Shown in pieces: positions 53,370 through 62,310 of a stretch of 64,000 nucleotides of DNA. Every line of letters begins with the position of its first letter. Position 1 is the first letter of the stretch. The stretch spans positions 1 to 64,000 of the forward strand of contig NZ_BDBV01000006.1 in NCBI RefSeq assembly GCF_001613165.1. Direction: 5' to 3'. A program made the translations under genes and the position numbers. The stretch comes from Nocardia mexicana NBRC 108244. GTDB taxonomy: Bacteria > Actinomycetota > Actinomycetes > Mycobacteriales > Mycobacteriaceae. Below the pieces are notes generated by a model. That model was given only the letters and a program-made list of their open reading frames with translations. It was not told the origin of the DNA and searched no databases.

Positions 53370-54098
53370 TCAGGACTGCACCAGGGTGCCGACCTTCTCA
53401 CCTGCCACCGCGCGGGCGATATTGCCCTTCACCAGTAAATTGAACACCAGAATCGGCATCTGGTTGTCCATACACAGGCTGAACGAGGTGGCGTCGGCGA
53501 CCTTCAGCCCGCGTTCGAGCACTTCCTTGTGCGTGATTTCGGAGAACAGGGTGGCGTCGGGGTCCACGCGCGGATCGTCGGTGTACACCCCGTCCACCGC
53601 CTTCGCCATCAGGACCACCTCGGCACCGATCTCCAGGGCCCGCTGGGCGGCGGTGGTGTCGGTGGAGAAGTACGGCATGCCCATACCGGCGCCGAAGATC
53701 ACCACCCGGCCCTTCTCCAGGTGCCGCTTGGCGCGCAGCGGCAGGTAGGGCTCGGCGACCTGGCCCATCGTTATCGCCGTCTGCACCCGGGTGTCCACGC
53801 CCTGCTTCTGCAGGAAGTCCTGCAGCGCAAGGCTGTTCATCACGGTGCCGAGCATGCCCATGTAATCCGAGCGGGCGCGCTCCATGCCGCGCTCCTCCAG
53901 CTCCGCGCCGCGGAAGAAGTTCCCGCCGCCGATGACCACCGCCACCTGCACGCCGGAGCCCACCACCTCGGCGATCTGCTCGGCAACCGTCTGCACCACA
54001 TCCGGGTCCAATCCGACATTGCCGCCGCCGAACATCTCCCCACCCAGCTTGAGGAGCACTCGGCGATAACCCTTGCGGGCCGGTTCCGGGTCCGACAT
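53370..54098 (-). CDS. pyrH: Uridylate kinase
   Basis: This 242-residue enzyme phosphorylates UMP to UDP. It shows [39 protein letters not shown] and [12 protein letters not shown]. The ATG at 54098 has AAGGAG eight bases upstream. It heads the pyrH-frr-cdsA run. The 270 bp upstream hold only the tsf terminator and probable promoter sequence. Confidence 0.97.
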   Translation of the reverse strand: MSDPEPARKGYRRVLLKLGGEMFGGGNVGLDPDVVQTVAEQIAEVVGSGVQVAVVIGGGNFFRGAELEERGMERARSDYMGMLGTVMNSLALQDFLQKQGVDTRVQTAITMGQVAEPYLPLRAKRHLEKGRVVIFGAGMGMPYFSTDTTAAQRALEIGAEVVLMAKAVDGVYTDDPRVDPDATLFSEITHKEVLERGLKVADATSFSLCMDNQMPILVFNLLVKGNIARAVAGEKVGTLVQS

Positions 54099-54308
54099 CG
54101 GTCTCCTTCTGCTCGGCAGACTGGTACACACGCGCGAAAAGACCATCCGGTGTCGGGAGGAACACGGGACGGTGACAAAAGCTCTGTCCATCCTGCCCTA
54201 CGACCCCATCTAAACGTGAACCGACCCACGAATTCGTGACCGAGCGGCGCACTTCGGACATCGTCGCTCCGGCGCCGCCCGCCGGAACGCGCGCAGTGCC
54301 GCCACAGC

Positions 54309-54349
54309 AAGAGCCCCCGCACGGTCGAACCTGTTGTGCGGGGGCTCTT
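54309..54349. terminator. Rho-independent terminator after tsf
   Basis: AAGAGCCCCCGCAC (54309-54322) pairs perfectly with GTGCGGGGGCTCTT (54336-54349), a 14-bp stem. It starts about 20 bp after the tsf stop codon and would end the rpsB-tsf transcript. Confidence 0.88.
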
Positions 54350-54370
54350 TTCGCTGAGCGGATCGACCGA

Positions 54371-55195
54371 TCAGGCCTGGCCGACCTCGAACCGGGCGAA
54401 GCGGCTGACGGTGACGCCCGCATCGTCCAGCAGCTGCTTGACGGTCTTCTTGGAGTCGGTGACCGACGGCTGCTCCAGCAGCACGACGTCCTTGTAGAAG
54501 CCGTTGAGACGGCCCTCGACGATCTTCGGCAGGGCGCCCTCCGGCTTGCCCTCCTCGCGAGCGGTCGCCTCGGCGATGCCGCGCTCCTTCTCGACGAGCT
54601 CGGCCGGGACCTCGTCGCGGGTGACGTAGCGCGCCTTCAGCGCGGCCACCTGCATGGCGGCGGCACGCGCGGCCTCGGCTGCGGCGTCGCCCTCGCCCTG
54701 GTACTCCACCAGCACGCCGACGGCCGGCGGCAGGTCCGAGGAACGCTTGTGCAGGTAGGTCGCGACCGGGCCCTCGAAGGACACGACGCGGCGCAGCTCC
54801 AGCTTCTCGCCGATCTTCGCGGCCAGCTCCTGCACGACCTGGTCGGCGGTCTTGCCGTTGACGTCGAGGGCCTTCAGCGCGTCCAGGTCGGCCGGGCGGG
54901 CCTTGGCGGCGGCCTCGGCGATATCCCCGGCGACGTTCTGGAACTCGTCGTTCTTGGCGACGAAGTCGGTCTCGGAGTTGATCTCGAACATGACGCCGTT
55001 CGACGCGGCGACCAGGCCCTCGGCCGTGGCGCGCTCGGCACGCTTGCCGACGTCCTTGGCGCCCTTGATGCGCAGGACCTCGACGGCCTTCTCGAAGTCG
55101 CCGTCGGTCTCCTCGAGCGCCTTCTTGCAGTCCATCATGCCGGAGCCGGTGAGCTCGCGGAGCCGCTTGACGTCAGCGGCGGTGTAGTTCGCCAT
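54371..55195 (-). CDS. tsf: Elongation factor Ts
   Basis: This 274-residue factor exchanges GDP for GTP on EF-Tu. It begins [24 protein letters not shown] and has the [11 protein letters not shown] core motif. It follows rpsB by 178 bp on the same strand and is followed by a strong terminator. Confidence 0.97.
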   Translation of the reverse strand: MANYTAADVKRLRELTGSGMMDCKKALEETDGDFEKAVEVLRIKGAKDVGKRAERATAEGLVAASNGVMFEINSETDFVAKNDEFQNVAGDIAEAAAKARPADLDALKALDVNGKTADQVVQELAAKIGEKLELRRVVSFEGPVATYLHKRSSDLPPAVGVLVEYQGEGDAAAEAARAAAMQVAALKARYVTRDEVPAELVEKERGIAEATAREEGKPEGALPKIVEGRLNGFYKDVVLLEQPSVTDSKKTVKQLLDDAGVTVSRFARFEVGQA

Positions 55196-55373
55196 CCTGG
55201 CGAGCCTCCTTGGAGTTAGGTGTGAGTCCGCTTAGCAACACCATGCCGACCGCTTCCGAACAGGAAGGGCCGGCACGGTGAACAACAACTGGCGACGCGG
55301 TAGAAGCGTCCGGGCCGAAAACGGCAGCGTGCGGAACCAGCTGTGGCTCGCCGCTGCCGTAGTCGGACATCGA

Positions 55374-56249
55374 TCAGAAGTCGGCCGGGGTCTTGGTGGC
55401 CGGGTCTTCCTTCAGCTCGGCCTCGGCCGCGGTCTCGACGGGAGCCTCGGCGGCGGAGGCCTCTTCGGTGCTCGGGTTCGCCTGAGCCAGCAGCTCCTGC
55501 TCCCACTCGGCGAGCGGCTCACCGGCGCCGGCCTCCGGCTTGGCGTCGCCACCGGCACGCGCGGCGCGGGCCTGCACGCCCTCGGCGACGGCGGAAGCCA
55601 CGACCTTGGTCAGCAGCGCGGCCGAACGGATCGCGTCGTCGTTGCCCGGGATCGGGTAGTCGACCAGGTCGGGATCGCAGTTGGTGTCCAGGATCGCGAT
55701 GACCGGGATGTTCAGCTTGCGGGCCTCGCCGACGGCGATGTGCTCCTTGTTGGTGTCCACGACCCAGATGGCCGACGGCACCTTGGCCATATCGCGGATA
55801 CCGCCGAGGGTGCGCTCCAGCTTGTTCTTCTCACGCGTCAGCATGAGGATTTCCTTCTTGGTGCGACCCTCGAAGCCACCGGTCTGCTCCATCGCCTCGA
55901 GCTCCTTCAGGCGCTGCAGGCGCTTGTGGACGGTCGAGAAGTTGGTGAGCATGCCGCCCAGCCAGCGCTGGTTCACATACGGCATGCCGACGCGGGTGGC
56001 CTCGGAAGCGATCGACTCCTGGGCCTGCTTCTTGGTGCCGACGAAGAGGACGGTGCCACCGTGGGCGACGGTCTCCTTGACGAACTCGTAGGCCTTGTCG
56101 ATGTAGGTCAGCGTCTGCTGCAGGTCGATGATGTAGATGCCGTTGCGGTCGGTGAAGATGAACCGCTTCATCTTCGGGTTCCAACGGCGGGTCTGATGCC
56201 CGAAGTGTGCGCCGCTGTCCAGCAGCTGCTTCATGGTTACGACAGCCAT
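55374..56249 (-). CDS. rpsB: 30S ribosomal protein S2
   Basis: This 291-residue ribosomal protein shows [39 protein letters not shown] and [18 protein letters not shown]. The last 50 residues are an acidic, alanine-rich tail as in other Mycobacteriales. The ATG at 56249 is the conserved start. It is transcribed with tsf. Confidence 0.97.
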   Translation of the reverse strand: MAVVTMKQLLDSGAHFGHQTRRWNPKMKRFIFTDRNGIYIIDLQQTLTYIDKAYEFVKETVAHGGTVLFVGTKKQAQESIASEATRVGMPYVNQRWLGGMLTNFSTVHKRLQRLKELEAMEQTGGFEGRTKKEILMLTREKNKLERTLGGIRDMAKVPSAIWVVDTNKEHIAVGEARKLNIPVIAILDTNCDPDLVDYPIPGNDDAIRSAALLTKVVASAVAEGVQARAARAGGDAKPEAGAGEPLAEWEQELLAQANPSTEEASAAEAPVETAAEAELKEDPATKTPADF

Positions 56250-56866
56250 AGCTCTCGTATCTCTCTTTCGTTTGCCGGTTGATGCAGGGATCGGCGATCC
56301 CCGCCCTGGCGCCCGAGGCCGCCGGACCCGGGGTTTCGAGAACACTCGGGACCAGCCGACGACCATGCAATGCAGGCGCGCGAAGTCGGCCCACACGTGG
56401 TGAACCGCCTGGCCAGTCTACGCCGCCGCCCTGTCCGGACCTAATCGGTGGTCAGGCGCCCACCTCTGTGCGCAGTACAAACGCGGCGGCAGACAGTGCC
56501 CGGGCGCCCTCCGACGAGCGGCAGGACGATGCGCCCGGTCCCGGCTGCCCGACACCTGCGGGATTATGCCGCCCTGGCCATGACTACCCGGCGGGGACAG
56601 ACACCAAGTCCGGTCACGACTACCGGTGCGCCGCGAGGAGATGCGGGTAGGCCCCGTTCACGGCTTCCCGGCCAGCGGCGGGTTCGTGGGCCCACAGCAG
56701 CCGATTCGTGCGGCCGACCTGCGCGGCAGCGCCTGCTTTTCGGACAGCCTGTATCGCCCCCGAACGGCCGCGGCGGGCGGACGCACTCTGTTCACAATCG
56801 CGCCGGTTGTCCACACTCGCCGACGATGGGCTTCCGACGCGTTGCGCTGTGCGACAAGCTTTTTGG
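56250..56866. other. Divergent promoter gap, no gene supported
   Basis: These 617 bp between rpsB and the divergent M23 peptidase gene should hold the rpsB promoter and leader. ORFs here have poor composition and no ribosome binding sites. A single TTGTCCACA at 56807-56815 resembles a DnaA box but stands alone. Confidence 0.4.
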
Positions 56867-57364
56867 ATGTGCCGGGTACTCATGTTCGTAATCGCGTGGT
56901 TGCTGCTGCCGACGGTGTCTGCGCCCGAGGCCGGTGCGGCGCCGGGCGGTCGTTTCGATTGGCCGCTGCAGCCGCGGCCTCCGGTGCTGCGCCGGTTCGA
57001 CAAACCGCCGCAGGACTGGCTGCCCGGGCATCGCGGGGTGGACCTGGGCGGCACGGCCGGGCAAGCGGTACTCGCGGCCGGTGACGGCGTGGTCGTCTTC
57101 GCGGGTGAGGTGGCAGGCAAGCCGGTCGTCTCACTCGACCACGCGGGCGGGCTGCGCACCACCCACGAACCGGTGCGCGCCTCGGTCACGGTGGGGCGCA
57201 AGGTAATTCGAGGCGAACCCATCGGCACACTGGAGACCGGCCACGCAGGCTGCACCACCCCGTGCCTGCACTGGGGAGCCCGCCGCGGACGGGACTACCT
57301 CGACCCGCTCGGCCTGATCCGCGCCACCCCACTACGCCTCAAACCCGTAATCCCGGCGCGATGA
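56867..57364 (+). CDS. M23 family metallopeptidase (Rv2891-like)
   Basis: This 165-residue exported protein has a signal peptide (MFVIAWLLLPTVSAPEAGA) and an M23/LytM domain. Zinc ligands are in HRGVDLGG and CLHWGARR. It may cut peptidoglycan peptides or act as a regulatory LytM protein. ATG 56867 and 56882 are both possible starts. Its place next to rpsB matches M. tuberculosis. Confidence 0.82.
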   Translation: MCRVLMFVIAWLLLPTVSAPEAGAAPGGRFDWPLQPRPPVLRRFDKPPQDWLPGHRGVDLGGTAGQAVLAAGDGVVVFAGEVAGKPVVSLDHAGGLRTTHEPVRASVTVGRKVIRGEPIGTLETGHAGCTTPCLHWGARRGRDYLDPLGLIRATPLRLKPVIPAR

Positions 57365-57622
57365 ATATCCTTGCGCCGGTGCCGTCTCTGCGGGCAATCA
57401 CCTCCGGCACCGCGCGCGATCCGCCCCATTCACCACCAGATACTCACAGCTCGCGCGACGAATGCGGCGCCCTCCCGCACGGCCACCCGCTTCACCAACG
57501 ACATCGGCCGCTCGCGCGGTGAGCCCTGCACGCCTGCCGTCATGCTCGCAAGCGGCGCTTTCCTCGCTGACTGCGGCCCATCGACCCACTGGCCGGTCCA
57601 TCCCGCGATGCCTCGAGCAGTG
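57365..57622. other. Gap with no recognisable gene
   Basis: No ORF here has believable composition. It is bounded on the right by a decayed fragment of a siderophore-interacting protein gene and may be decayed sequence itself. Confidence 0.35.
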
Positions 57623-57717
57623 CTAACGTCCGGCGGAGACGGCACCCTCGCGTTCGGCCAGCTCACGCCTCCACTCCCGGAACGTCACCTCGGTGCGGTC
57701 CACGGCGCCGGTAGCCT
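57623..57717 (-). pseudogene. 3-prime remnant of a second siderophore-interacting protein gene
   Basis: About 95 bp closely match the last 95 bp of the neighbouring intact gene (57771-57865), offset by 148 bp. Read on the minus strand it encodes TFREWRRELAEREGAV and a TAG at the same place as the intact stop. It has a one-base insertion relative to the intact gene, and the rest of the gene is missing. Confidence 0.7.
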
Positions 57718-57770
57718 GGGGCCAAGGCGCAGGCACGCGGGCACGACGCCGGGCGACCTACCAGCCGGTC

Positions 57771-58532
57771 TCAACGTGCGGCCGGGACGGCGCCCTCGCG
57801 TTCGGCCAGCTCGCGCTTCCATTCCCGGAAGGTTTCCTCGGTGCGGCCGCGGCGCCAGTAGCCGGAGATCGAGGCTCGGTCGGCGGGGACGGCGCGCTCC
57901 TTGCGGATGTAGGGGCGCAGGTTGTGCATGACCGCCTGGGCCTCGCCGTGGATGAACACGTGCACCTGCCCGTCGCGCCACGGTTCGGCGAGCACGGCCG
58001 CGACCAGGGCTTCGCCCGGTTCGGCGTCGCCGCGGTAGACCCAGGTCAGGGCGACTCCGGACGGGCGGTCGAAGTCGAGTTCGTCTGCGGGACCCGCGAT
58101 TTCGACGAACGCGCGGCCTACCGCGTCGGCCGGGAGCGCGGCGCAGGCGGTCGCGATGGCGGGCAGCGCGGCCTCGTCACCGGCCAGCAGATGCCAGTCG
58201 GCGTCCGGGCTCGGCGAGTACGCGCCGCCGGGGCCGAACAGGTCGATCGCGTCGCCCGCCTGTGCGGCCGCGGCCCAGGGTCCGGCGACGCCCTCGTCGC
58301 CGTGGTAGACGAAGTCGATGGCGATCTCCTCGGCCTCGGAGTCGACCGACCGCACCGTGTAGGTGCGCATGGTGTCGCCGTCCGGGCCGGGGAACAGCAG
58401 TTTGACGTAGGAGTCGGTGTAGTCGCTGGGTTCGAAGCTGGTGAAGCCCGGGCCACCGAGATAGACGCGGATCAGATGGTCGTTCAGGCGCTCGGTGCGG
58501 CGGACCACGAAGCTGTGACGGGTGCGAGCCAA
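57771..58532 (-). CDS. Siderophore-interacting FAD/NAD(P)H reductase (ViuB-like)
   Basis: This 253-residue flavoprotein probably reduces ferric siderophores to free iron inside the cell. It has the FAD motif MRTYTVRSVDSEAEEIAIDFVYHG region, LFGPGG and the C-terminal YWRRGRTEETFREWKRE of the family. TTG 58532 is chosen as start because GGAGGTG lies six bases upstream; an ATG at 58547 is the alternative. An IdeR-type box lies just upstream, so it should be induced by iron lack. In M. tuberculosis viuB also sits by xerC and dprA. Confidence 0.88.
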   Translation of the reverse strand: MARTRHSFVVRRTERLNDHLIRVYLGGPGFTSFEPSDYTDSYVKLLFPGPDGDTMRTYTVRSVDSEAEEIAIDFVYHGDEGVAGPWAAAAQAGDAIDLFGPGGAYSPSPDADWHLLAGDEAALPAIATACAALPADAVGRAFVEIAGPADELDFDRPSGVALTWVYRGDAEPGEALVAAVLAEPWRDGQVHVFIHGEAQAVMHNLRPYIRKERAVPADRASISGYWRRGRTEETFREWKRELAEREGAVPAAR

Positions 58533-58548
58533 AGAAAACACCTCCATA

Positions 58549-58567
58549 ATTAGGGTTACCTAACCGA
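58549..58567. promoter_or_regulatory. IdeR/DtxR iron box
   Basis: ATTAGGGTTACCTAACCGA closely resembles the TTAGGTTAGsCTAACCTAA iron box. It starts 17 bp upstream of the TTG start of the siderophore-interacting gene and is divergent to the DUF1990 gene. Confidence 0.75.
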
Positions 58568-58666
58568 CGGTAGCATGAACTATCGGTGATAGCTCGCGAT
58601 ACATCCACGCGTGTGCGTCACCTCGTGCACCTTCCACACGGCCGCGGTGTCGAGCAGGATGGCCCC

Positions 58667-59182
58667 ATGTCCACCCCGTCCGGCACTCCCGCCTTCACCT
58701 ATGCCGAAACCGGCGCGACGAACGGTGAATTCCCGCCCGGCTACCACCATTTCCGGCTACGCCGCCGCATCGGATCCGGCCGGGCGATATTCGACTCGGC
58801 GGGAACGCAGATCCTGGCGTACCGCATGCAGCACGGCACCGGCATCTTCCATTCGGCGAGCACACCCTCGGCCGAACCGGAGACGGAGCTGACCGTCCGC
58901 CTCGGCCCCGGCCCGTTCGGCATCACGGCCCCGTGTCGCGTCGTCTACGTGCTCGACGAGCCGAACCGCCGCGGCTTCGCCTACGGCACCCTTCCCGGCC
59001 ACCCGGAGATCGGCGAGGAACTCTTCGCCGTCGAATACGACCCGGCCGACGACTCCGTCTACGGTGTCGTGGCATCCTTCTCCCGTCCCGCCGCCTGGTA
59101 CACCCGCCTCGGCGGCCCGGTCGTCCGCGCGGTCCAGCGCTACATCGCCGGAAAGTACATCGACGCCATCCGCCCGCGCTGA
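58667..59182 (+). CDS. DUF1990 domain protein
   Basis: This 171-residue protein has the family pattern NGEFPPGYHHFRLRRRIGSG, VVYVLDEPNRRGFAYGTLPGHPEIGEELF and FSRPAAWYTRLGGPV. DUF1990 proteins have no settled function in bacteria. It is divergent from the siderophore-interacting gene and convergent with xerC. Confidence 0.8.
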   Translation: MSTPSGTPAFTYAETGATNGEFPPGYHHFRLRRRIGSGRAIFDSAGTQILAYRMQHGTGIFHSASTPSAEPETELTVRLGPGPFGITAPCRVVYVLDEPNRRGFAYGTLPGHPEIGEELFAVEYDPADDSVYGVVASFSRPAAWYTRLGGPVVRAVQRYIAGKYIDAIRPR

Positions 59183-59217
59183 CACCCACCCTCCGGGGAA
59201 CGCGTCGACACGACAGC

Positions 59218-60141
59218 TCAGGCGCGCGGGTGGGCCTGGTCGTGGACCTTCTTCAGCCGTTCGATGGAGACGTGGGTGTAGAGCTGTGTGGTGGCCATGC
59301 TGGCGTGGCCTAGCAATTCCTGCACGATGCGCAGGTCGGCGCCGCCCTCCAGGAGATGGGTGGCGGCGGTGTGGCGCAGGCCGTGCGGACCCATGTCCGG
59401 CGCGCCGGGTATCGCCGAAACCACCTCGTGCACAACGGTTCTGGCCTGGCGCTGGTCGAGGCGTCTGCCGCGGCGGCCGAGCAGTAGCGCGCGGCCGGAA
59501 TCGGCGGTCGCGAAGGACGGGCGCCCGGAACGCAACCAATCCTCCAGCGCCCGGTCGGCGGGGACCCCGAACGGCACCGAGCGCTCCTTGTTGCCCTTGC
59601 CGAGCACCCGCACCAGCCGACGCTCCCGATCGACGTCGTCGATGTCCAGTCCGCACAGCTCGCTGACGCGAATTCCGGTCGCATACAGCATCTCGACTAT
59701 CAACCGATCCCGCAGCGCCATCGGTTCATGCTGTGCCGCACCGGATTCCGCGGCCTGCATGGCAGTGGTCGCCTGCTCCCGGCCCAGCACCGCGGGCAGC
59801 ACCCGGTGCGCCCTGGGCGACCCGAGCCGGGGACCGGGATCGGCGGCGAGCCTGCCGGTGTGGGTCAGCCACGCGGTGAACGTGCGCGCCGCCGACGCCC
59901 GCCTGGACATGGTCGTCCGCGCCGCGCCGCCGCTCGCCTGTGCGGCCAACCACGACCGCAACAGCGGCAGATCCACCTCCGCCACACCGGAATCCGACGA
60001 CCGGTCCAGCAGGTGCCGCAGCAGGGACCGCGCGTCCCCGAGATAGGCCCGCACCGTATGTGCCGACCGATTGCGCCCGAGCCGCAGATGCCGCCCGTAC
60101 TCCACGAGCAGCGCATCCAAATCCTCGGGCAGTTCCTCCAC
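59218..60141 (-). CDS. xerC: Tyrosine recombinase XerC
   Basis: This recombinase of about 307 residues resolves chromosome dimers at dif with XerD. The catalytic residues are visible: Arg in [11 protein letters not shown], Lys in [12 protein letters not shown], HxxR in [12 protein letters not shown], His in [11 protein letters not shown] and Tyr in QLYTH. The ORF is open to 60309; GTG 60141 gives a normal N-terminus, GTG 60171 is an alternative. Position matches Rv2894c. Confidence 0.94.
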   Translation of the reverse strand: MEELPEDLDALLVEYGRHLRLGRNRSAHTVRAYLGDARSLLRHLLDRSSDSGVAEVDLPLLRSWLAAQASGGAARTTMSRRASAARTFTAWLTHTGRLAADPGPRLGSPRAHRVLPAVLGREQATTAMQAAESGAAQHEPMALRDRLIVEMLYATGIRVSELCGLDIDDVDRERRLVRVLGKGNKERSVPFGVPADRALEDWLRSGRPSFATADSGRALLLGRRGRRLDQRQARTVVHEVVSAIPGAPDMGPHGLRHTAATHLLEGGADLRIVQELLGHASMATTQLYTHVSIERLKKVHDQAHPRA

Positions 60142-60291
60142 CCCACTACAGTCGCCCGACAGCGAGACCACCGGCAAGTCGCCGCGCCGAACCCATCCCT
60201 CCCCCCTGTCGACATCGCCCGGGGACGCGAGCGGTCCCCTGTGACGGTTCTGACGCTCGCATCCTCGGCACGACTTGATCGACACATCAAT

Positions 60292-60306
60292 TCTAGCAAT
60301 GCTAGA
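60292..60306. promoter_or_regulatory. Perfect 15-bp palindrome upstream of DUF4267 gene
   Basis: TCTAGCAATGCTAGA has 7-bp arms around one base. A second, weaker CCTAGCACTGATAG lies at 60343-60356, close to the start codon. They look like operators of a TetR or MarR regulator, but no such gene is adjacent. Confidence 0.55.
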
Positions 60307-60369
60307 CAATCTTGCGGCGCTTCTGTTAGCGTCGGTTCAGTTCCTAGCACTGATAGAAAGAAGTCGGCA

Positions 60370-60735
60370 ATGCTCACCACCATCGCCTACGGGCTGGCCA
60401 TCGTCCTCAATCTGCTGATCCTCGTTGTCGGGATCCGCTTCCTGGTCGCCCCGTGGGCCGCGGCGGCCCGATACGGCGTGCGGGCCGAGCAGGACCGGGC
60501 CTACCTCACGATCAAGGGCATTCGCGACGGCACCTTCGGCCTCGTCGGCCTGGCCCTGCTGGCCTTCGCCGGCGCACCGGCAGCGGCGTTGTACATGCTG
60601 GTCGTCGCCGTGGCGCCGTTCGGCGACACCGTCGTCGTCCTGCGCAACGGCGGCACGAAAGCCGTGGCGTTCGGCATCCACTTCGCGACCGCGGTGGCGT
60701 ACGTCCTCAGCGCCGTACTGCTCTTCGCGCTCTGA
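60370..60735 (+). CDS. DUF4267 membrane protein
   Basis: This 121-residue protein has four membrane segments, with the family pattern YLTIKGIRDGTFGLVGLALL after the first. Function unknown. GAAAGAAG precedes the ATG. It is the only plus-strand gene between xerC and dprA and so interrupts the mycobacterial order. Palindromes upstream suggest it is inducible. Confidence 0.7.
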   Translation: MLTTIAYGLAIVLNLLILVVGIRFLVAPWAAAARYGVRAEQDRAYLTIKGIRDGTFGLVGLALLAFAGAPAAALYMLVVAVAPFGDTVVVLRNGGTKAVAFGIHFATAVAYVLSAVLLFAL

Positions 60736-60779
60736 GCGCGCGCCACAGCCTCCGGAGCAACACCGCACGAACTCTTCGG

Positions 60780-62039
60780 TCATATGCCACTGACACCTCG
60801 GTTCTCCGGGCCCTGAAACCTTCGGTACCAGCCACTTTCGTCGCGACCGACCAACCCGGCGAGTTCGAGTGCGGGCAGGCCCGCGCGCACGGCGGGGAGT
60901 GGCAGGCCGGATTGGCGGACGAGTTCGTGTGGGGTGCGCGAGCCCACCGTGGGCAACGCCGCATAGATCGCCGCCAGGTCCTCGTCGAGGGCATCGGCCG
61001 GGTCGGCGACGGTGCCGCCCGGTAGCGACAGCCGCAACGGTCCGATCTCGTCGACGACTTCCTCCGCCCGGCCGACCAGCAGCGCCTCGCCGTCCCGGAT
61101 CATGCGATGGCAGCCTGCGGAGGACGCGGCGGTAATCGGACCGGGCACGGCCAACGCCGGGCGGCCCAGGCGGCGAGCCCACTTCACGGTGTTGCGGGCC
61201 CCGCTGCGCAGGCCCGCCTCCATCACGAGCACACCGTCGGCCAGCGCCGCGATGAGCCGGTTCCGAGCCAGGAAGTGGTGTTTGTGCGCCGTGGTGCCGG
61301 GCGGATACTCGCTGACCACCGCGCCGACCTCGGCGATCTCGGCGAGCAGTCGCTCGTGCTGGGCGGGATAGGGCCGGTCGACCCCGCAGGCCAACACGGC
61401 AACCGTGGCGCCGCCCACCGCCAGCGCCGCGCGGTGCGCCGCCCCGTCGATGCCGAAGGCGGCTCCCGAGACGATCGTCCAGCCGCGACCGGCGAGTTCC
61501 CCGGCGATATCGGCGGTCGCATGGTCGCCGTAGCCGCTGCTGCAGCGCGCTCCGACCACGGCCACCGCCTGATCCGTGGAATGCAGCAGCGACAGTGGCC
61601 CGCGCGCCCAGAGCACCAGGGGCACCGCGGCTCCCGCGTCCCGCGCCGGATCGAGCTGACTCAGCCCGAGCATCCGCCAGGCAGGCCATTCCGGATCGTC
61701 CGGCGTCACCACGCGCCCGCCCAGCCGCGCGATCGACTCCAGATCTCGCTCGGCACGGTCGATCCCCCGCCGCGCCTCCGTGGGCCCGCGCAGTGATTCC
61801 GGCAGATCGCACTCCCATACCGCCCGCGCCGCCTCCACGACACCCACCTGCTCGATCAGCGCCGACAGCGCCGCGCACGGACCGCCCACCACCCGCGACA
61901 GATACACCCACGCCAGCCGCCGCTCGTCGGCGTCGAGCAGCGGTTCGCCGGCGCCGTGGAGAACATCCGGCATTTCGCCTGTGCCGCAGAGGACATCCGG
62001 CATTTCGCCACCGTCGAGATCGACCTCGCCAGCACTCAT
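60780..62039 (-). CDS. dprA: DNA processing protein DprA
   Basis: This 419-residue Rossmann-fold protein binds single-stranded DNA and loads RecA. It shows AVAVVGARCSSGYG, TIVSGAAFGIDGAAHRAAL, VVSEYPPGT, HHFLARNRLIAALADGVLVMEAGLRSG and a C-terminal winged helix. Near the N-terminus GEMPDVL occurs twice because of a 30-nt tandem duplication. It lies 271 bp after comM; no gene is seen in that gap. Confidence 0.94.
   Translation of the reverse strand: MSAGEVDLDGGEMPDVLCGTGEMPDVLHGAGEPLLDADERRLAWVYLSRVVGGPCAALSALIEQVGVVEAARAVWECDLPESLRGPTEARRGIDRAERDLESIARLGGRVVTPDDPEWPAWRMLGLSQLDPARDAGAAVPLVLWARGPLSLLHSTDQAVAVVGARCSSGYGDHATADIAGELAGRGWTIVSGAAFGIDGAAHRAALAVGGATVAVLACGVDRPYPAQHERLLAEIAEVGAVVSEYPPGTTAHKHHFLARNRLIAALADGVLVMEAGLRSGARNTVKWARRLGRPALAVPGPITAASSAGCHRMIRDGEALLVGRAEEVVDEIGPLRLSLPGGTVADPADALDEDLAAIYAALPTVGSRTPHELVRQSGLPLPAVRAGLPALELAGLVGRDESGWYRRFQGPENRGVSGI
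61950..62009 (-). repeat. 30-nt in-frame tandem duplication in dprA
   Basis: Units 61950-61979 and 61980-62009 share ACATCCGGCATTTCGCC at their ends. They encode GEMPDVLHGA and GEMPDVLCGT, repeating ten residues in the variable N-terminus. Confidence 0.8.
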
Positions 62040-62310
62040 CCGTCTCCCCCGCCCACAACCGGCGACAGGCTCCCCGTGGCACCGCGCCCCGGGCGCCCGC
62101 CGAATCGACTACACGCGGCGAGGCCGATCGCATTCGATCTCTGCCGGGTGCGGGAGCACTCTCGGCGCGCGGCCTGATGATCGGTTACCGCAGCATTCTC
62201 GAAACGTGTGCGTGCGCACCCGAATGGCGCCGGTTGCGGCGACCAGGACGATTCGCTCTGTGCAGCGCAGAGTCGAGATGCCGACGCGATCGTCCCGTGC
62301 CGATTCCCGT

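Noticed and set aside
56807..56815. TTGTCCACA, a DnaA-box match
   Set aside because: A single box with no cluster, no AT-rich region and no dnaA or dnaN nearby; not an origin.
57430..57666. Minus-strand 78-residue ORF ending AVREGAAFVARAVSIWW
   Set aside because: Arginine-rich start, no ribosome binding site and overlap with the pseudogene fragment; could be decayed sequence but no family was recognised.
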